From assembly GCA_051294375.1 (NCBI GenBank), contig CM119269.1, forward strand, positions 3,792,069 through 3,856,068: 64,000 bases of DNA, read 5' to 3'. The translations under genes and the position numbers were made by a program. A model generated the notes under the pieces. The model had not been told where the DNA came from and did no database searches. It saw only the letters and a list, made by a program, of their open reading frames with translations. The stretch comes from Paraspadella gotoi. Its lineage: Eukaryota > Chaetognatha. This document shows positions 47,901-59,052 of the stretch, piece after piece; the first letter of the stretch is position 1, and every line of letters starts with the position of its first letter.

Positions 47901-50318
47901 TTCCCTCTCATTTCGCCTCTGTCTCTATCTCGCCCACCATTCTTTCCACGCGCCCACCGCATTGGTGATGACTGCGCTCTCGCTGTTAATCTGTCCTTTA
48001 TGACCTTAAATTCTCTTGTCCGATGGATCCTCCATTTCTCTCCCTTCCCCTTTTTTCCTTCTTTTTCCTTTCTTCCCCATTTTTTCCCTTTTTTCCCTTT
48101 TTCCCCCATTTTTCCCCATTTTTCCCTTTTTTCCCCCATATCTCTCCCTTCCCCTTTTTTCCCTCTTTTTCCTTTTTTCCCCATTTTTTCCCTTTTTTCC
48201 CTTTTTTCCCCATTTTTCCTTTTTTTCCCCCATATCTCTCCCTTCCCCTTTTTTCCCCATTTCCCACATTTTTCCTTTTTTCCCCATTTTTTCCCTTTTT
48301 CCCCATTTTTCCCCATTTTTACTTATTTTTTCCTTTTTCCCCCATATCTCTCCCTTCCCCATTTTTTTCCTTTTTTCCCCATTTTTTCAATATTTTCCCC
48401 ATTTTTCCCCTTTTTTGCCCCTTTTATTCTCCATTTTTTTCCATTTTTTCTCATTTTCCCCCTTTTTTCCCCATTTTTTCCTTTTTTTCCCCATTTTTCT
48501 CGTTCATTTTTTATGCAATGGATACTCGTCTGGCCTGAATGGCTGGCTATTCTACCAACGGCGCGCTGTCTGCAGTTCTGAGTTTGAAATTTCTAAAATT
48601 CTCTATGAACCAGGAGAAAAAAAATCATTCTGAAATCATATTTTTGACATCGAAGGATTACTAACATTCTGTTTTGTGTCCGACGGACTGTCCGTACATA
48701 TATATTAAAAGGAATGAAAAAAACTATTGATTAACTATTAACTACTTACTATTTAATAAATGTAATCCATTCCGACTCAAAGATATTAAAAATTGCACGA
48801 AGTAACGATGTAATTTAATAGGATAAAAACTTAATTGACGACTTAAGTTTTAATATGATTATTGATTAATCATAAATACTACGAAAATGGTCAAGAAGCA
48901 AAGAGTGTTAGGAATGTATTTCTGCAAATGTATCTTCTGGGATTCGCCTGACAAGTGAACAAGCCCTTCCATTAGTCTCCAGATATTCCGCCTTCATCTC
49001 GGACCGAGAACTCGACAAGAATATTTGCCGTCTATAATTTGGTGCCATTTCGCCATCGACGTCTCTGGTAGCATTTCATTGTGCCACTTATAGAGAATTG
49101 TTACTGAGTATAGCATATCATCGAGACGTTGCTCTATCACGTCATCATTTTTCAATGTTCAATGTATATACATTGTTTAATGTATATATAAAAATACATA
49201 GCAACTTTTACGACGTCCTCATGGTTAAATCTTTTTTTCTACTTCTGAGATATACGACGTCAAACAAAACGCGACAATAAAAAAGATTCTTGTCTAAATA
49301 AAGGGCAACAAATCCTGCGATTGATAGATATCACGTCCCTAAGGCGGTGAGCACGTGACTCAAATGACGATCGTGTGATTCAAATTTCGAACACGTGATT
49401 CAAGTGGCAATAAACTGAACGATTCAAGGGCCCACCACTCATAAAGTCAATGGCATCAAATGAAATTCAAAAAATTGACTATAATTAATGTCATAGAAGA
49501 AAGAACGAAATACTAAGTGCGTAAATACTAAAGCAAGTGATTGAAAATCAAAAAAAGGCTCGGATATCCTTATATCCTCAAATCACTTCGGTGTAGCGTT
49601 GCAAACTTTACGTGGCGCAGCTTCGCAAACTAGACTTACCTGTTGTGGCTCAGCGTAGCAGCTATGCGATGCGTGGCTTTATAAACTCGCTGAGATACAT
49701 GGCGAAGCCAACATGGCATGGCGTAATCCGAGAATGTCTTCATTTCAAATTCAGTCTCCCGTTTTTTTTTTCCACGAACTTCAGTAGGCGACTCTTTGGA
49801 CGAAATTCCATCAAGAGGCCAAGTCTCGTTTTTATAAAAGGTCACCGCCAGCTGGCGAATCGAGAACGAGGAGCTGACCCGAAAAAAATTCCGCGCGAGT
49901 CTGGAGCAGAGAGCGAAAAAAAAAAATAAAACGGAAGGTGGGAGTTGACCCTTTTCGCGCCACGACTGAGACGGCGGCGGCTGCTGAGGCGGTGACGGAG
50001 GTGGCGGCGGCGGGAGCGGGGGCGGCGGTGGAGGCACCAACTTAATCCGATCCCAGAGTCTGCCGGTGTCTCTCATTGAAATGACGGAAGGCGCTGAGGT
50101 GAAGCGAAACGGTTGGGGAGACAAGTCCGGCTCTGTCGTTGTTGTTATTTTTGTTTGGAATTGCGTTAAATGAGACAGCGATTCCAGTGACGTGTAGCAC
50201 TGATATGAAGTGAGAATGCGAAATTAAGATGAAGTGAGAAAAGAAGCTAGAGCGAGAGAGAGAGAGAAGAGAGAGAGATGAGAGAGAGAGAGAGAGAGGA
50301 GAGAGAGAAGAGGAGAGA

Positions 50319-50340
<22 letters not shown>
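46457..50340. repeat. Giant inverted repeat, right arm
   Basis: Reverse complement of the left arm. It contains the pyrimidine version of the phased tract (48030-48515), (CTTT)n (47455-47580), (CT)n (47828-47897), the candidate exon on the minus strand (49640-49743) and a terminal GA-rich run (50246-50354). Beyond about 50355 the sequence no longer matches the region left of the left arm. Confidence 0.95.
49640..50124 (-). CDS. Candidate first exon, unknown protein (right arm)
   Basis: On the minus strand an open frame runs from 50124 to a GTAAGT donor at 49639. It has a poly-proline part (PPPPPPLPPPPPPSPP), then HRIAATLSH near the end. The ATG at 49743-49741 gives 34 codons plus two bases. 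The upstream proline-rich part could be 5' UTR. A donor this good, CpG-rich DNA before it and conservation in both arms support an exon; the product is unknown. Confidence 0.35.
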
Positions 50341-50354
<14 letters not shown>

Positions 50355-50355
<1 letters not shown>

Positions 50356-50643
50356 AAATTTCCTCTTCGTGCTGTGACATTCAATTCTAATGAAGCGAGT
50401 TTCTTGCTATTTTAATTTTTCTGAAAAGAGACTTTTTATTTCTTAAAAGCAGCGAAATTTAAAAATATGTGCCTCTTAAAAGTAGTTTCCAAATAATATC
50501 CTTACAAAAAAAATATAAAAAAACTAAGTAAGATTTAACGAATGAGAGAGATTTAACAAAGATACTCCGATTCGGTTAAAATCTTTTTTCAATCTTTAAA
50601 ATGAAAAAAAAACTCCGAGACAATCCGTTAAAAAAAAATCTTA
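50355..50643. other. AT-rich DNA left of a gap
   Basis: Nothing recognised. Confidence 0.5.
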
Positions 50644-50653
50644 NNNNNNNNNN
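50644..50653. other. Assembly gap (10 N)
   Basis: Shorter than the other three gaps, so probably made by a different joining step. Confidence 0.99.
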
Positions 50654-50850
50654 TGGCTCGATAATAACACAGCTATCTCTTCCTTTCTCGCGTGCTTGCT
50701 TCCAAGCAAGCTTTTTCGCGCGATTCTTTTCCTTTTATTTCTCTTTCCTTTAATCCTTTTCCTTTTTTCTTTTTAATTACCAACCGCCGCGTCGATTTTT
50801 GTCTTTCAATTTATAATGATTTTTTTTTCCTTTCCTTTTATCCCCCGCAG

Positions 50851-51065
50851 ACGATACCAGACGAATCAACACAATACCTTCGGTCGTTAAAAACTCCGCC
50901 GCAGCAGCTGCTGCAGAGCTGCAGCTGCCCTCCTTCCCTATGCTGCTTCCATCGCTACAGAAAGCGACCGACCCGGAAATCAAAAGGCGAAAACCAACAA
51001 AAACACGCCCCCACTCTATAAAGAAAAAGAAACACACACACAATAACGTAAAAATAAAACGATAA
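50851..51065 (+). CDS. Candidate terminal exon, unknown basic protein
   Basis: A long pyrimidine tract ends TCCCCCGCAG at 50850. In phase 1 the exon reads 70 codons to TAA at 51063-51065. The peptide has a poly-alanine stretch (NSAAAAAAELQLPSFPMLLP) followed by a Lys/Arg-rich end (KRRKPTKTRP, KKKKHTHN), which could be a nuclear signal. A second frame is open for 56 codons. Other exons would lie left of the 10-N gap or inside it. No family recognised. Confidence 0.3.
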
Positions 51066-51270
51066 AAAAATCGTCATCAACATGAAATATATCGACAACC
51101 ACAAAGGGTCGAAGAGACATTTAGTACTATAATAAAAAAAAATTGCTGATAGGATGTATAAATAAAAAATAAAAATTATAAAAATTAAAATAATAATACT
51201 GAAAATGATAACAATATATAAATAATTTAACGGAAACCATCAAAATCTATCTTCAATTGCTAATTTTTGG
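51066..51270. other. AT-rich 3' flank
   Basis: Nothing recognised. Confidence 0.4.
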
Positions 51271-51329
51271 CGACGCTGCGAGCGAGAGAGAGTGAGAGAG
51301 AAAATCGGATCGCGGATAAAAAAAAAAAA

Positions 51330-51490
51330 AAGGGAGGCGGACGGATTTCCATTAGCGCCCGCGCGTCGACGCTCGGATTCCGGCGCCGCTTTTCTGGATC
51401 CGGACGCCTCGCGGAACCCGGCGCCGGCTTTCTTCGAGTCGCCCGAGGATATATATGCAAATAAAACACTCGAATATGCAAATTAGCGTG
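51330..51490 (+). promoter_or_regulatory. CpG-rich patch followed by two POU octamers
   Basis: A CpG-dense stretch (51353-51445) leads into ATATATATGCAAATAAAA. Exact ATGCAAAT octamers are at 51455-51462 and 51476-51483, 21 bases apart in the same orientation. The octamer is the POU-domain site known from Oct factors. Promoter role is inferred. Confidence 0.4.
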
Positions 51491-51979
51491 GCGGGGAGAG
51501 AGCCGATATATACTGATAATTTAGGGTGCTGGGGGAAGAGAAGAGACGTGTCGATTCCAGGTCAAGAATTGCGGTAGTTATAAAATAAAAATAAAGGTAT
51601 GCAGCTGTTGCAAGGATTGATCTCTCGGGGACCGTTTCGAGAATATAAGTCAGAATAAACTACTATAGCTCTCCTTGCATACATCCTGTTCCTGAGCATC
51701 GTTTCACATGTAAAAACTATTGTGGATCGCAATGTGGGATGAATAAAATAAGGAATCCGCAATCATGCGTGCGTTGCGTCGTAGATCAATTTAAATTTAG
51801 CGTTCAAACTTCTAAAAAACGGCTACGGATAAAAAGAAAATACATTTTTGATGAATTCATTTAAAAAGAAGGATTTTTGTTTTTCATCCTTTAAATTGAC
51901 GGAAGCCGCATTTATTTGTTATTCTCAATAAACCTAAAGTATTTTTTCGTGGAGATGGATTTTCCGCCATGGCGATTCG
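51491..51979. other. Intergenic, no gene seen
   Basis: Mixed AT-rich sequence without recognised features. Confidence 0.5.
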
Positions 51980-52530
51980 TGACCTCCATGAAAGGGACGA
52001 GAACAGAGGGTTGAAAAAGAGAGAGAGCGAGATGAAAAAGATTGGGAAAGATTTAGGCAAGAAAGAGGGGGCTGGGAGAGAGAAGAGAGAGAGGTGGGGA
52101 GGGGAGGGAGATTGGTTATAGGAAAGAAGAAGATCTTGGGTGCAAGTAAGAGATGGGATAAAGGAGAAGTCTGGTGAACAAGATGGGACGTAGATGGGCG
52201 GATGGAAGGAGAGTATACTTGGGGGGGGGAGAATGGGAGAAGGAGATCTTGTGACGGGATGGGATATGAGACTGGGGGAAGGGGGAGGAAATGGGGGGAA
52301 GAATATAAAAATTTTTAAAAAAGGATCTTTTCGCGCTGTCGAGGGAATAAAAAAAGAGATTTTCGTCGTTAAAATCCAGGGATCGAGTTTATTACGCGAC
52401 GCCTCGTCTCCGTGGACAAGGGGTGGTGACTGGTGGGACTCATGGGTGGAGTAGTGGGTGGGGTGGGGGTTTTGGGAGTGGTGGAATGGGGAGAAGGAAG
52501 AGATGAGAGAGAAGAGCGAGACGGTCCCGA
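51980..52530. repeat. G/A-rich tract with G-runs
   Basis: Long purine-rich stretch with many GGGG runs (52095-52112, 52219-52228, 52274-52303). It contains the quadruplex motif at 52456-52476. Confidence 0.7.
52456..52476 (+). other. G-quadruplex motif
   Basis: Runs of 3, 4, 5 and 3 G are separated by loops T, T and TTTT. This fits the standard four-tract rule with very short loops, which favours a stable parallel quadruplex. Confidence 0.75.
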
Positions 52531-52911
52531 AAAACTAATTTTTCTGCGAAAAAAAAAAAAAAAAAAAAACAAAACAACAACCCAATAACTTTTGAAAAGT
52601 TAGTTCCAAAAAATTTTCTTGGGGACAATCCAAATTGTTTCATAAATAAAACTTTTTAAATTTTATTTTGGTGGCCTGTTTTTTTTGATTTCTAATATTT
52701 ACCATTTTAAATTATTTTTTTTTTTTTCAAAACATAAAAAAAAAAAGAAAAAGGAAAAAATTTTTCGTCTTGTTTTACGAAATTCAAAAAGATTTTTTTC
52801 TTAAAGTTTAGAATAAGGGGGGGGGAAAAATTTCACCATTGGTCAAAAAAAAAAACAATTTCTGAATGGAAACCCCGACCGAATCTTATCCCATTGCAGT
52901 TTTTTCAGGAG

Positions 52912-52994
52912 AAGAGAGAGAAAGAAAGGAGAGAGGGAGAGAGAGAGAGAGAGAGAGAGAGACGAGGAGAGAGAGAGAGAGAGTAGAGAGAGAG
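52912..52994. repeat. (GA)n microsatellite, interrupted
   Basis: GA runs with AAAG, GGG and ACGAGG interruptions. Confidence 0.85.
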
Positions 52995-54000
52995 AATAAA
53001 TGACACAAACGATTTTTTGTTTTTTTTAACCCCCCGCCGGATGCATTCCCCTTGAAGACGGTTGATATTGATTGAACAAACAGGTTTTTAAAGTGGACTC
53101 TCGTTCTCGCAATTGGAGAAAACGCTAATTGGAAAGAGTTTATTTTTAATTACGAGATTTAAAATAGTTTAAAACCTATCGGCCCCAATTGGGGAGGACT
53201 ACTCAATAAGGTGGTAAGAAATTTAGAATTAAGACCTACTCAAACGAAAATTTAAACATTTTTTAAAATTTGAATAGACAAATTTTTTATATTTACTCAC
53301 ATAATCCATATATTAATTTTTTAATTATTTATTTATAACATAGGAAAGGCTAAAAATTTTTGGGATTTTTTGATTTTTAAGATCAGATTTCAGGTAGGCT
53401 TGCAAAAGTATAAGTATAATATCTTATTTTCGATATGTTTGATCATAAGTATGTGAAAAAAAATATGAAAACTATTATAATCTCATCAATCATCATTTAA
53501 TAATTTTATATTTTCTTAATTGACCAAGAAAATAAATTATTTTCAAGTTGAGTTAATTTTTATTTAAACTTTTTATTGCTCTATCAGAATCCATCCAAAA
53601 AAGTTTAAGATTAGATTAAAAAATTTTTTATCATTATATAGTAATATTGTAATTCTTTAATAGCAACATAAAGATTAAAATCGAACTATTTTTAAAAAAT
53701 TTTTTTTTACCTAAAAGTAGACTTAAGACTAAAGTTTTGACCCCCCGCCCCTATTGAATTTATTCATAGTAGATTTCTACCCAAGTCGCCTGAAAAAAAA
53801 ACTTAATTAAGAATTTTTTTTTCCAGCGACTTTTCTCGTTCTTCGTTTCGTCGATCGGTTACTTTTTTTTATTTCCGGACTCAAGACTTTCATCATTGTG
53901 GATTTCGAAAAATCGACCGTTCGATCACATTTGACAAGCCGTTGAAAATTTTCTTTTTTAGCTGTTTTGATGATGAGAATTACGAAAAAACTATTTGTTA
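52995..54000. other. AT-rich intergenic DNA
   Basis: No gene seen. ACCCCCCGCC words occur at 53030 and 53740 (see findings). Confidence 0.55.
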
Positions 54001-55076
54001 GATGTTAAATCATAGCTTTATTTCGGGTCGTCATCGAGAGAGGTTTCGACGAAGAACTCTACGACAACCAAAACGACATCTATCGTTCGTCCATCGTGAA
54101 CAGCGGAAGAGAATGAGGGAAAAATGGGATCGAATTCGGGGCGGTACGTGATTCGAGCGCGTTGTGCGGAGAAGAGACGAACGGTGCACGTTTCGCACGC
54201 AAAATGGACTTCGTCACTCCTCAAAACGCGTCGAGTCCTTGATCGACTTCACATACCTCATATTGATTTCTCCGTCGTCCGTCGTCGTCAGATCCAGTCA
54301 TCGTCTGCATTGGCATGACTTGGTCGTCCGTCGTCGTGTTCTCGTCGTTCGTCGGCAATTGCCGTTATCATTTCTCCAAAGCTTCTTTCCCTCCGTCTGG
54401 ATTCGGTCGTTTAACGAGCGGGGAGAAGAGGTAGGAGGAAGAGAAGGGGAAAGGAGGAGAGGAGGATGGGATGTTAGGGTGGGCAAGAATTGAGGGCGGG
54501 GAGAGGCAGGATGACGCAAGTGATGGGGCGATGGAACGTGTTCCCTGACGCGCAAGGATGACGCAGGGTAGGAATGAGCTTTTGTTTATTTTGATCCTTG
54601 AATTTGAGAAAATAAACAAATTGAGCGTTCAACAATTGATGTCGTCGCCACTCATGGTACATTGGTTACGACAAACGCATGCAGGATGGACGAAGGAGTG
54701 GGATTTGGAATGGTAAGGGAAGGGCAAGATCGAGTAGGGTAGGTAAGGTCAGGGGGTGGCAATTTAAGGATGAGATGAGATTAAGCGAAGTAGAAATTTT
54801 AAGCTCTTGGGCGGAGAGACGAGGCGAAGAGCTCATTTTAATCTTTTTCGTTTTTTTTTCTTTTTGATTTATTGCGCGATTCGCGGCGTTAGCCTTTGTT
54901 TGAAAATCATCCGTGATTTTTGTGCGAATCAGCGCCTGTTGCGGTTGAGGAGAATGGATTCGAGAAGCCGTGGTTTCGGGGAAGCGGATTTAGTACGAAT
55001 TACAAGCATTAAATGTTAGTTATAATCACAGACTTGCTGGAGTTATTTTTAGCTTTCGGCGGTGTTGTATGTTGGG

Positions 55077-55080
<4 letters not shown>
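54001..55080. other. CpG-containing region, no gene recognised
   Basis: 54010-54420 has raised CpG and short frames on both strands, followed by a GA/GG-rich stretch (54420-54500). Frames of 60-109 codons overlap and show no domain. Confidence 0.4.
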
Positions 55081-55118
<38 letters not shown>

Positions 55119-55175
55119 GAGATGCGAGGAGAGAGAGAAGGAGAGGAGAGAGGGAGAGAGAGAGAGAGAGAGAGA
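55081..55175. repeat. (GA)n microsatellite, interrupted
   Basis: GA-rich run with GGAG interruptions. Confidence 0.9.
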
Positions 55176-55327
55176 TCAAATATTGGCTGTGTCCGTTTCA
55201 TGTACGAAACTAAAGACGGGCTTCAGAAATATTGTTTGTTGTTTTTTCTTCAAAGATTCGAACGATCGCGAATCATTCTTACGTTTTCCGCTCGCAATTG
55301 GTTTTTTTCTTTTGCTTTTTCTCCGTT

Positions 55328-55435
55328 TTCTTTCTTTCTTTTCTTTCTTCTTTCTTCTTTCTTCTTCTTTCTTTTCTTTCTTTCTTCTTTCTTTCTTTCT
55401 TTCTTTCATTTCTTTCTTTCTTTCTTTTTTTTCCT
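55328..55435. repeat. (CTTT)n / (CTT)n compound repeat
   Basis: Mixed TTTC and TTC units. Confidence 0.85.
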
Positions 55436-56941
55436 TTCTCCTCCTCTGGGTTGGCTCGCGCAGGGGAGAAGTTTTTTTGTTTAAACGAACTGGTTGAAAC
55501 TGACTAAAGTTTTAAGGCGAGATTTTTTAATTTTGGTTTTTACTGTTATGAGATCTCAGTATATTTATATTTTATATTATATTTTATTATTATCACATTT
55601 AAACTGAGCTCAATTCGAAATTTTACGAAACTGAACAAAAGGCATTTAAACGAAATGACAAGTGGTCATAAGAAACGACGAGAATATAATCATGGTTGAA
55701 CTGTTATTACGTCAAAGAGGGTCCAAATGAAACGGCACAATTCTTTTTGAAACAATTATTAGCTATGGGATTGATGGACAAGACCACAATGGCTGCAAGA
55801 CAACAATATAGATTCGACGTTTTTTTTTTGTTTAGATTTAATTTTACATTCATCTGTTCGAATTCACATTTGATTTAATCGAGATTTAAGTTCTTACACT
55901 TGGATCGCCGAAATGAAAAAGTTTTCAAGAAAGTTTCGGGCCTGAAATGATCTCTTTTTTGCTTTTAGTTTGCTTAGCCGCTTAATTTATGGTTGAAGTT
56001 TGGCAACCGGAGGCCAAATATTTGCCATGCGGTCAATCAGTCTGTATAAGTTATTAGATTCTAATCTTTGTACTAATAGAACACGCATCGTATTACCTGC
56101 CCTGATTTTATGTTTTAATTTTTCCAAATGTATTGTTTTTAGGGTTAAAATTTTAACTTTTTCTTTTTTCTTTAAAACTGAAATTATTTAAATTGTTTTC
56201 TGACACACTCTCGCTTATCAAAGTCTGACTGATCACCTACCAGGGTATTGAAGAACACTGATGTTGCTTTCAAATTTTGAAGATTTGCTGATTTCATTGG
56301 AATTGAACGCGATTTTGCAAATTGCAAGGAAAAAAAAAAAGACAAAAAGCTTTTATTGAATTATTGAAAAAAAAATTTAAAAACTTGCTGGAGGAAATGC
56401 CCGATACGAATCCCAGGCAGTAATCCGGAGAACTCTCGCGGATGTCTTGACTCTTTCAGAAACGCGGGGAGTTCGTTTTATCCAACGCGTTCCAGGTGGG
56501 GCGAACGGTTCCAAATCTGGTTCAATGTCGCACGTCGAGGACGATGAACGAACAAAGGCAAGATGTCAAGGGAGTCCTTCTATTCAATATTAGATACATG
56601 CCAGACGACAGGCAACGAAACAATGAACCAAAAAAAAAAAAAAAAATATGCATGAAAATTCAATTATCAAATAAAATTATTACGAGCAATCTATTAAATC
56701 TGAAATTTCTTCAGCTTCTTAGTATATCTCGTCGGCATGGCCTACTTTCAATCAAAATTAAAAATGTAAAATCTTCGGTTCATTATTTTAATTGAGTTAC
56801 TAATTAAAATCAGTTCAAATCCGTATCCTCTCTCTTGATTCGCTCCGTCTTTTTTCGGACTTTGACACGAAATCTATAATAGCATTTATCCCCGGATATT
56901 CTTATTAGCGTTTTTAATAAGGTCTTCGCCAGTCCGCGTCC

Positions 56942-56944
<3 letters not shown>
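55436..56944. other. AT-rich intergenic DNA
   Basis: A 60-codon frame at 55696-55878 has ordinary composition in its first 40 residues but no support. Nothing else recognised. Confidence 0.45.
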
Positions 56945-56981
<37 letters not shown>

Positions 56982-56998
56982 CTCTCTTCTCCTCTTCC
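56945..56998. repeat. (CT)n microsatellite
   Basis: CT run passing into CTCTTC words. Confidence 0.9.
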
Positions 56999-57019
56999 CT
57001 TCCCGCCTGAACGTTTTTT

Positions 57020-57195
57020 CTCTTTCGCGCTTGCGCGCGTTGCTAGGAAGTCCTCTTCCTCATATTCCTCTTCTTGCCAAGGAGCAGAAACCCCGTGCGA
57101 CGGTCGCTAAGCAGTCCATTGGTCAGTTACGTAGCTGCCATTCGTTGTTGCGCGGTTGCACGGCCGTTTCTTCGATATAGACGCGTCGCATGTTT
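57020..57195. promoter_or_regulatory. CpG-rich promoter candidate with NRF1-like and CCAAT motifs
   Basis: GCGCTTGCGC at about 57027-57036 is one base from the NRF1 palindrome. GTTGCTAGG nearby resembles an X-box half, CCATTGGTC at 57117 carries a CCAAT box, and GTTGCGCGGTTGC follows. TATA is absent. It is flanked by CT and GA arrays. No exon is confirmed. Confidence 0.35.
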
Positions 57196-57201
57196 TTCGA
57201 G

Positions 57202-57202
57202 A

Positions 57203-57233
<31 letters not shown>

Positions 57234-57335
57234 GAGAAGAGAGCAGAGAGAGGGAGGAGGAGGAGAAAGATGAGAGAGATGAGAGAGAGAGGAGATAAGA
57301 GAGGGAGAGAGAGAAAAAGAAGAAGAAGGAGAGAG
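57202..57335. repeat. (GA)n microsatellite, interrupted
   Basis: GA-rich run with GGAGG and AAGAAG interruptions. Confidence 0.9.
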
Positions 57336-57929
57336 AGATCTAAGGTGGATTGGAATAATTAGGGCGGTAAAGTTTCATGTCGGGTTTTAAGTTCATTCAT
57401 TTCCATATTCTTTATTACTTTGTAGTAAAGTTTATTATTAGGCCATGATAGAACGTTGAGGGGTATCGTGGTGCGAGTTACAAGATGGAGGGAGAAAGAT
57501 TTGGTGGTCGAGTGAAAATGAAGCCTTTGATGCATGAAGGAACTTCCTTGGTTAGATAAGTTTCTAGACGTTTCTTAAGAAGACTCGGAAAGTTCCTCTG
57601 AAAGCTTATGGGTAAATATTTTTTTCCTAGATAATGAATGAATATATATTTATATTTATAAAAAATCCCTCATACCTTAAATCATATTTAACAAAAAAAT
57701 ACTTTCAGTAACTCTAAAAAATTTGCCCGCGGAATCGCTTTGTGACTAGTTTTTCGTCCATCTCGTGTTTTGTTTTTTGTTTTTTGTTTTTTGTTTTGTT
57801 TACTGGCGAACGGCGTCGAGAACGACATCTTTGACCCGCGAGAGTCTCTGTAGACGTTTGATGCCGAGTCGCCGTTCCCATGGAGACCCACATCTCACAG
57901 TCCCCAACCTCACCCATTCCTACTTTAGT
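57336..57929. other. Intergenic, no gene seen
   Basis: Includes a GTTTTTT repeat at 57768-57797. No gene recognised. Confidence 0.45.
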
Positions 57930-57990
57930 AGACGGGTCGGGATCGAACCCGCGATCTCGAGATCGAAGGCCTGATCACCCTGCACGTTTT
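57930..57990 (-). mobile_element. tRNA-derived SINE fragment (B box)
   Basis: On the minus strand the sequence reads GATCGCGGGTTCGATCCCG. Its GGTTCGATCCC (57939-57949) is a perfect polymerase III B box. The T-stem pairs for only two bases and no full cloverleaf or clear A box is seen, so a SINE is more likely than a working tRNA. Confidence 0.35.
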
Positions 57991-58131
57991 GTAACATGGA
58001 GGACGCGAGGTGCCGCTGCTTGAGGGGCAGAACCGGCGGCGAGATTCGAGCGCCTTTCGAAAAACCGGTTTGTTGTTTTAGGTTCAACGAAAGCGGAGCG
58101 AGGCGAGAGGCCCAGATGGGGGTGAAAGGGG

Positions 58132-58510
58132 GGAAGAAGTAAAGAGAAGCAGGGACGAGTAATCGAGAAGAAGTAAAAGAAAGCAGGACGAGTAATGAGA
58201 AGAAGTAAAGAGAGCAGGGATGATAATGAGAAAGAAGTAAAGAGAAGCAGGGACGAGTATTGAGAAAGAAGTAAAGAGAAGCAGGACGAGTAATGAGAGA
58301 GAAGTAAGAGAAGCAGGGACGAGTAATGAGAGAGAAGTAAAGAGAAGCAGGGACGAGTAATGAGAAAGAAGTAAAGAGAAGCAGGGACGAGTAATGAGAA
58401 AGAAGTAAAGAGAAGCAGGGACGAGTAATGAGAGAGAAGTAAAGAGAAGCAGGACGAGTAGGACGAGTAATGAGAGAGAAGTAAAGAGAAACAGGGACGA
58501 GTAATGAGAA
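58132..58510 (+). repeat. 34-bp minisatellite (AAGTAAAGAGAAGCAGGGAC)
   Basis: About eleven units read GAGTAATGAGA(A/G)AGAAGT then AAAGAGAAGCAGGGAC. One unit has an internal GGACGAGTA duplication near 58450. Single-base losses are common. Confidence 0.9.
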
Positions 58511-59035
58511 GAAGCGAAAATAGTAAAAGAGTCTGACGAAAGTTCGAGTTCGAAAACGGAAACCCAGTTGATGGGGAGGGGAAAATTTCGCTTTCTTTCT
58601 TTTTTAGTTATTCTCTGACTCGTGAAACCAGGATGTTTAATGGGTGAGAAGAATTTACAATTCTTCTATCTAATTCACATCTGTGTATTTTGTTTTTGTA
58701 TTAGTAGTTCGGTAAACATAAAAGGTTTTCAAGTTTAAATCATTAAATTTCAGCGTTAGGATTTATCCGTTTGACTTTCCGCTGATGATGAACTATCAAA
58801 TGTGCGTAGAATAAACAAATTATAATGATTATATTCAGCGCGACACCCGTTGCTCCTCTGTTTCCCTCGCGTCTTCCAAATTTCTCAGACGCCCTCGCGA
58901 GGCCAAGTCAAACGATACAATCTTTTTTCTCCCGAGAGACAAGAACGCGCCAACCTGGGTAACAGATGTGACCAGCGCGAGAGCGATAAGAGTACAACCG
59001 AGGGAATTACCTTCGGGCAAACGTTCTTGCCTTTG
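58511..59035. other. Intergenic with an overlapping open-frame pair
   Basis: 58840-59060 is CpG-containing and open on both strands for 74-94 codons. Neither product is recognised. Confidence 0.4.
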
Positions 59036-59052
59036 CTCGCCAGGTGGCGCAA
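59036..59052 (+). promoter_or_regulatory. CTCF-like site
   Basis: CGCCAGGTGGCGCAAG fits the conserved CTCF core (AGGTGGCGC in flies, CCASNAGRKGGCR in vertebrates). It is a sequence match only. Confidence 0.4.

Noticed and set aside
47808-48633. 257-codon frame, longest in the window
   Set aside because: It runs through (CT)n and the pyrimidine copy of the same tract; no domain, and neighbouring frames are also open.
55696-55878. Small 60-codon gene
   Set aside because: Ordinary composition for 40 residues, then poly-Phe; no start context, splice site or homology.
57939-57975. Functional tRNA gene on the minus strand
   Set aside because: The B box is good, but the T-stem mispairs and no D-arm or acceptor stem could be found.
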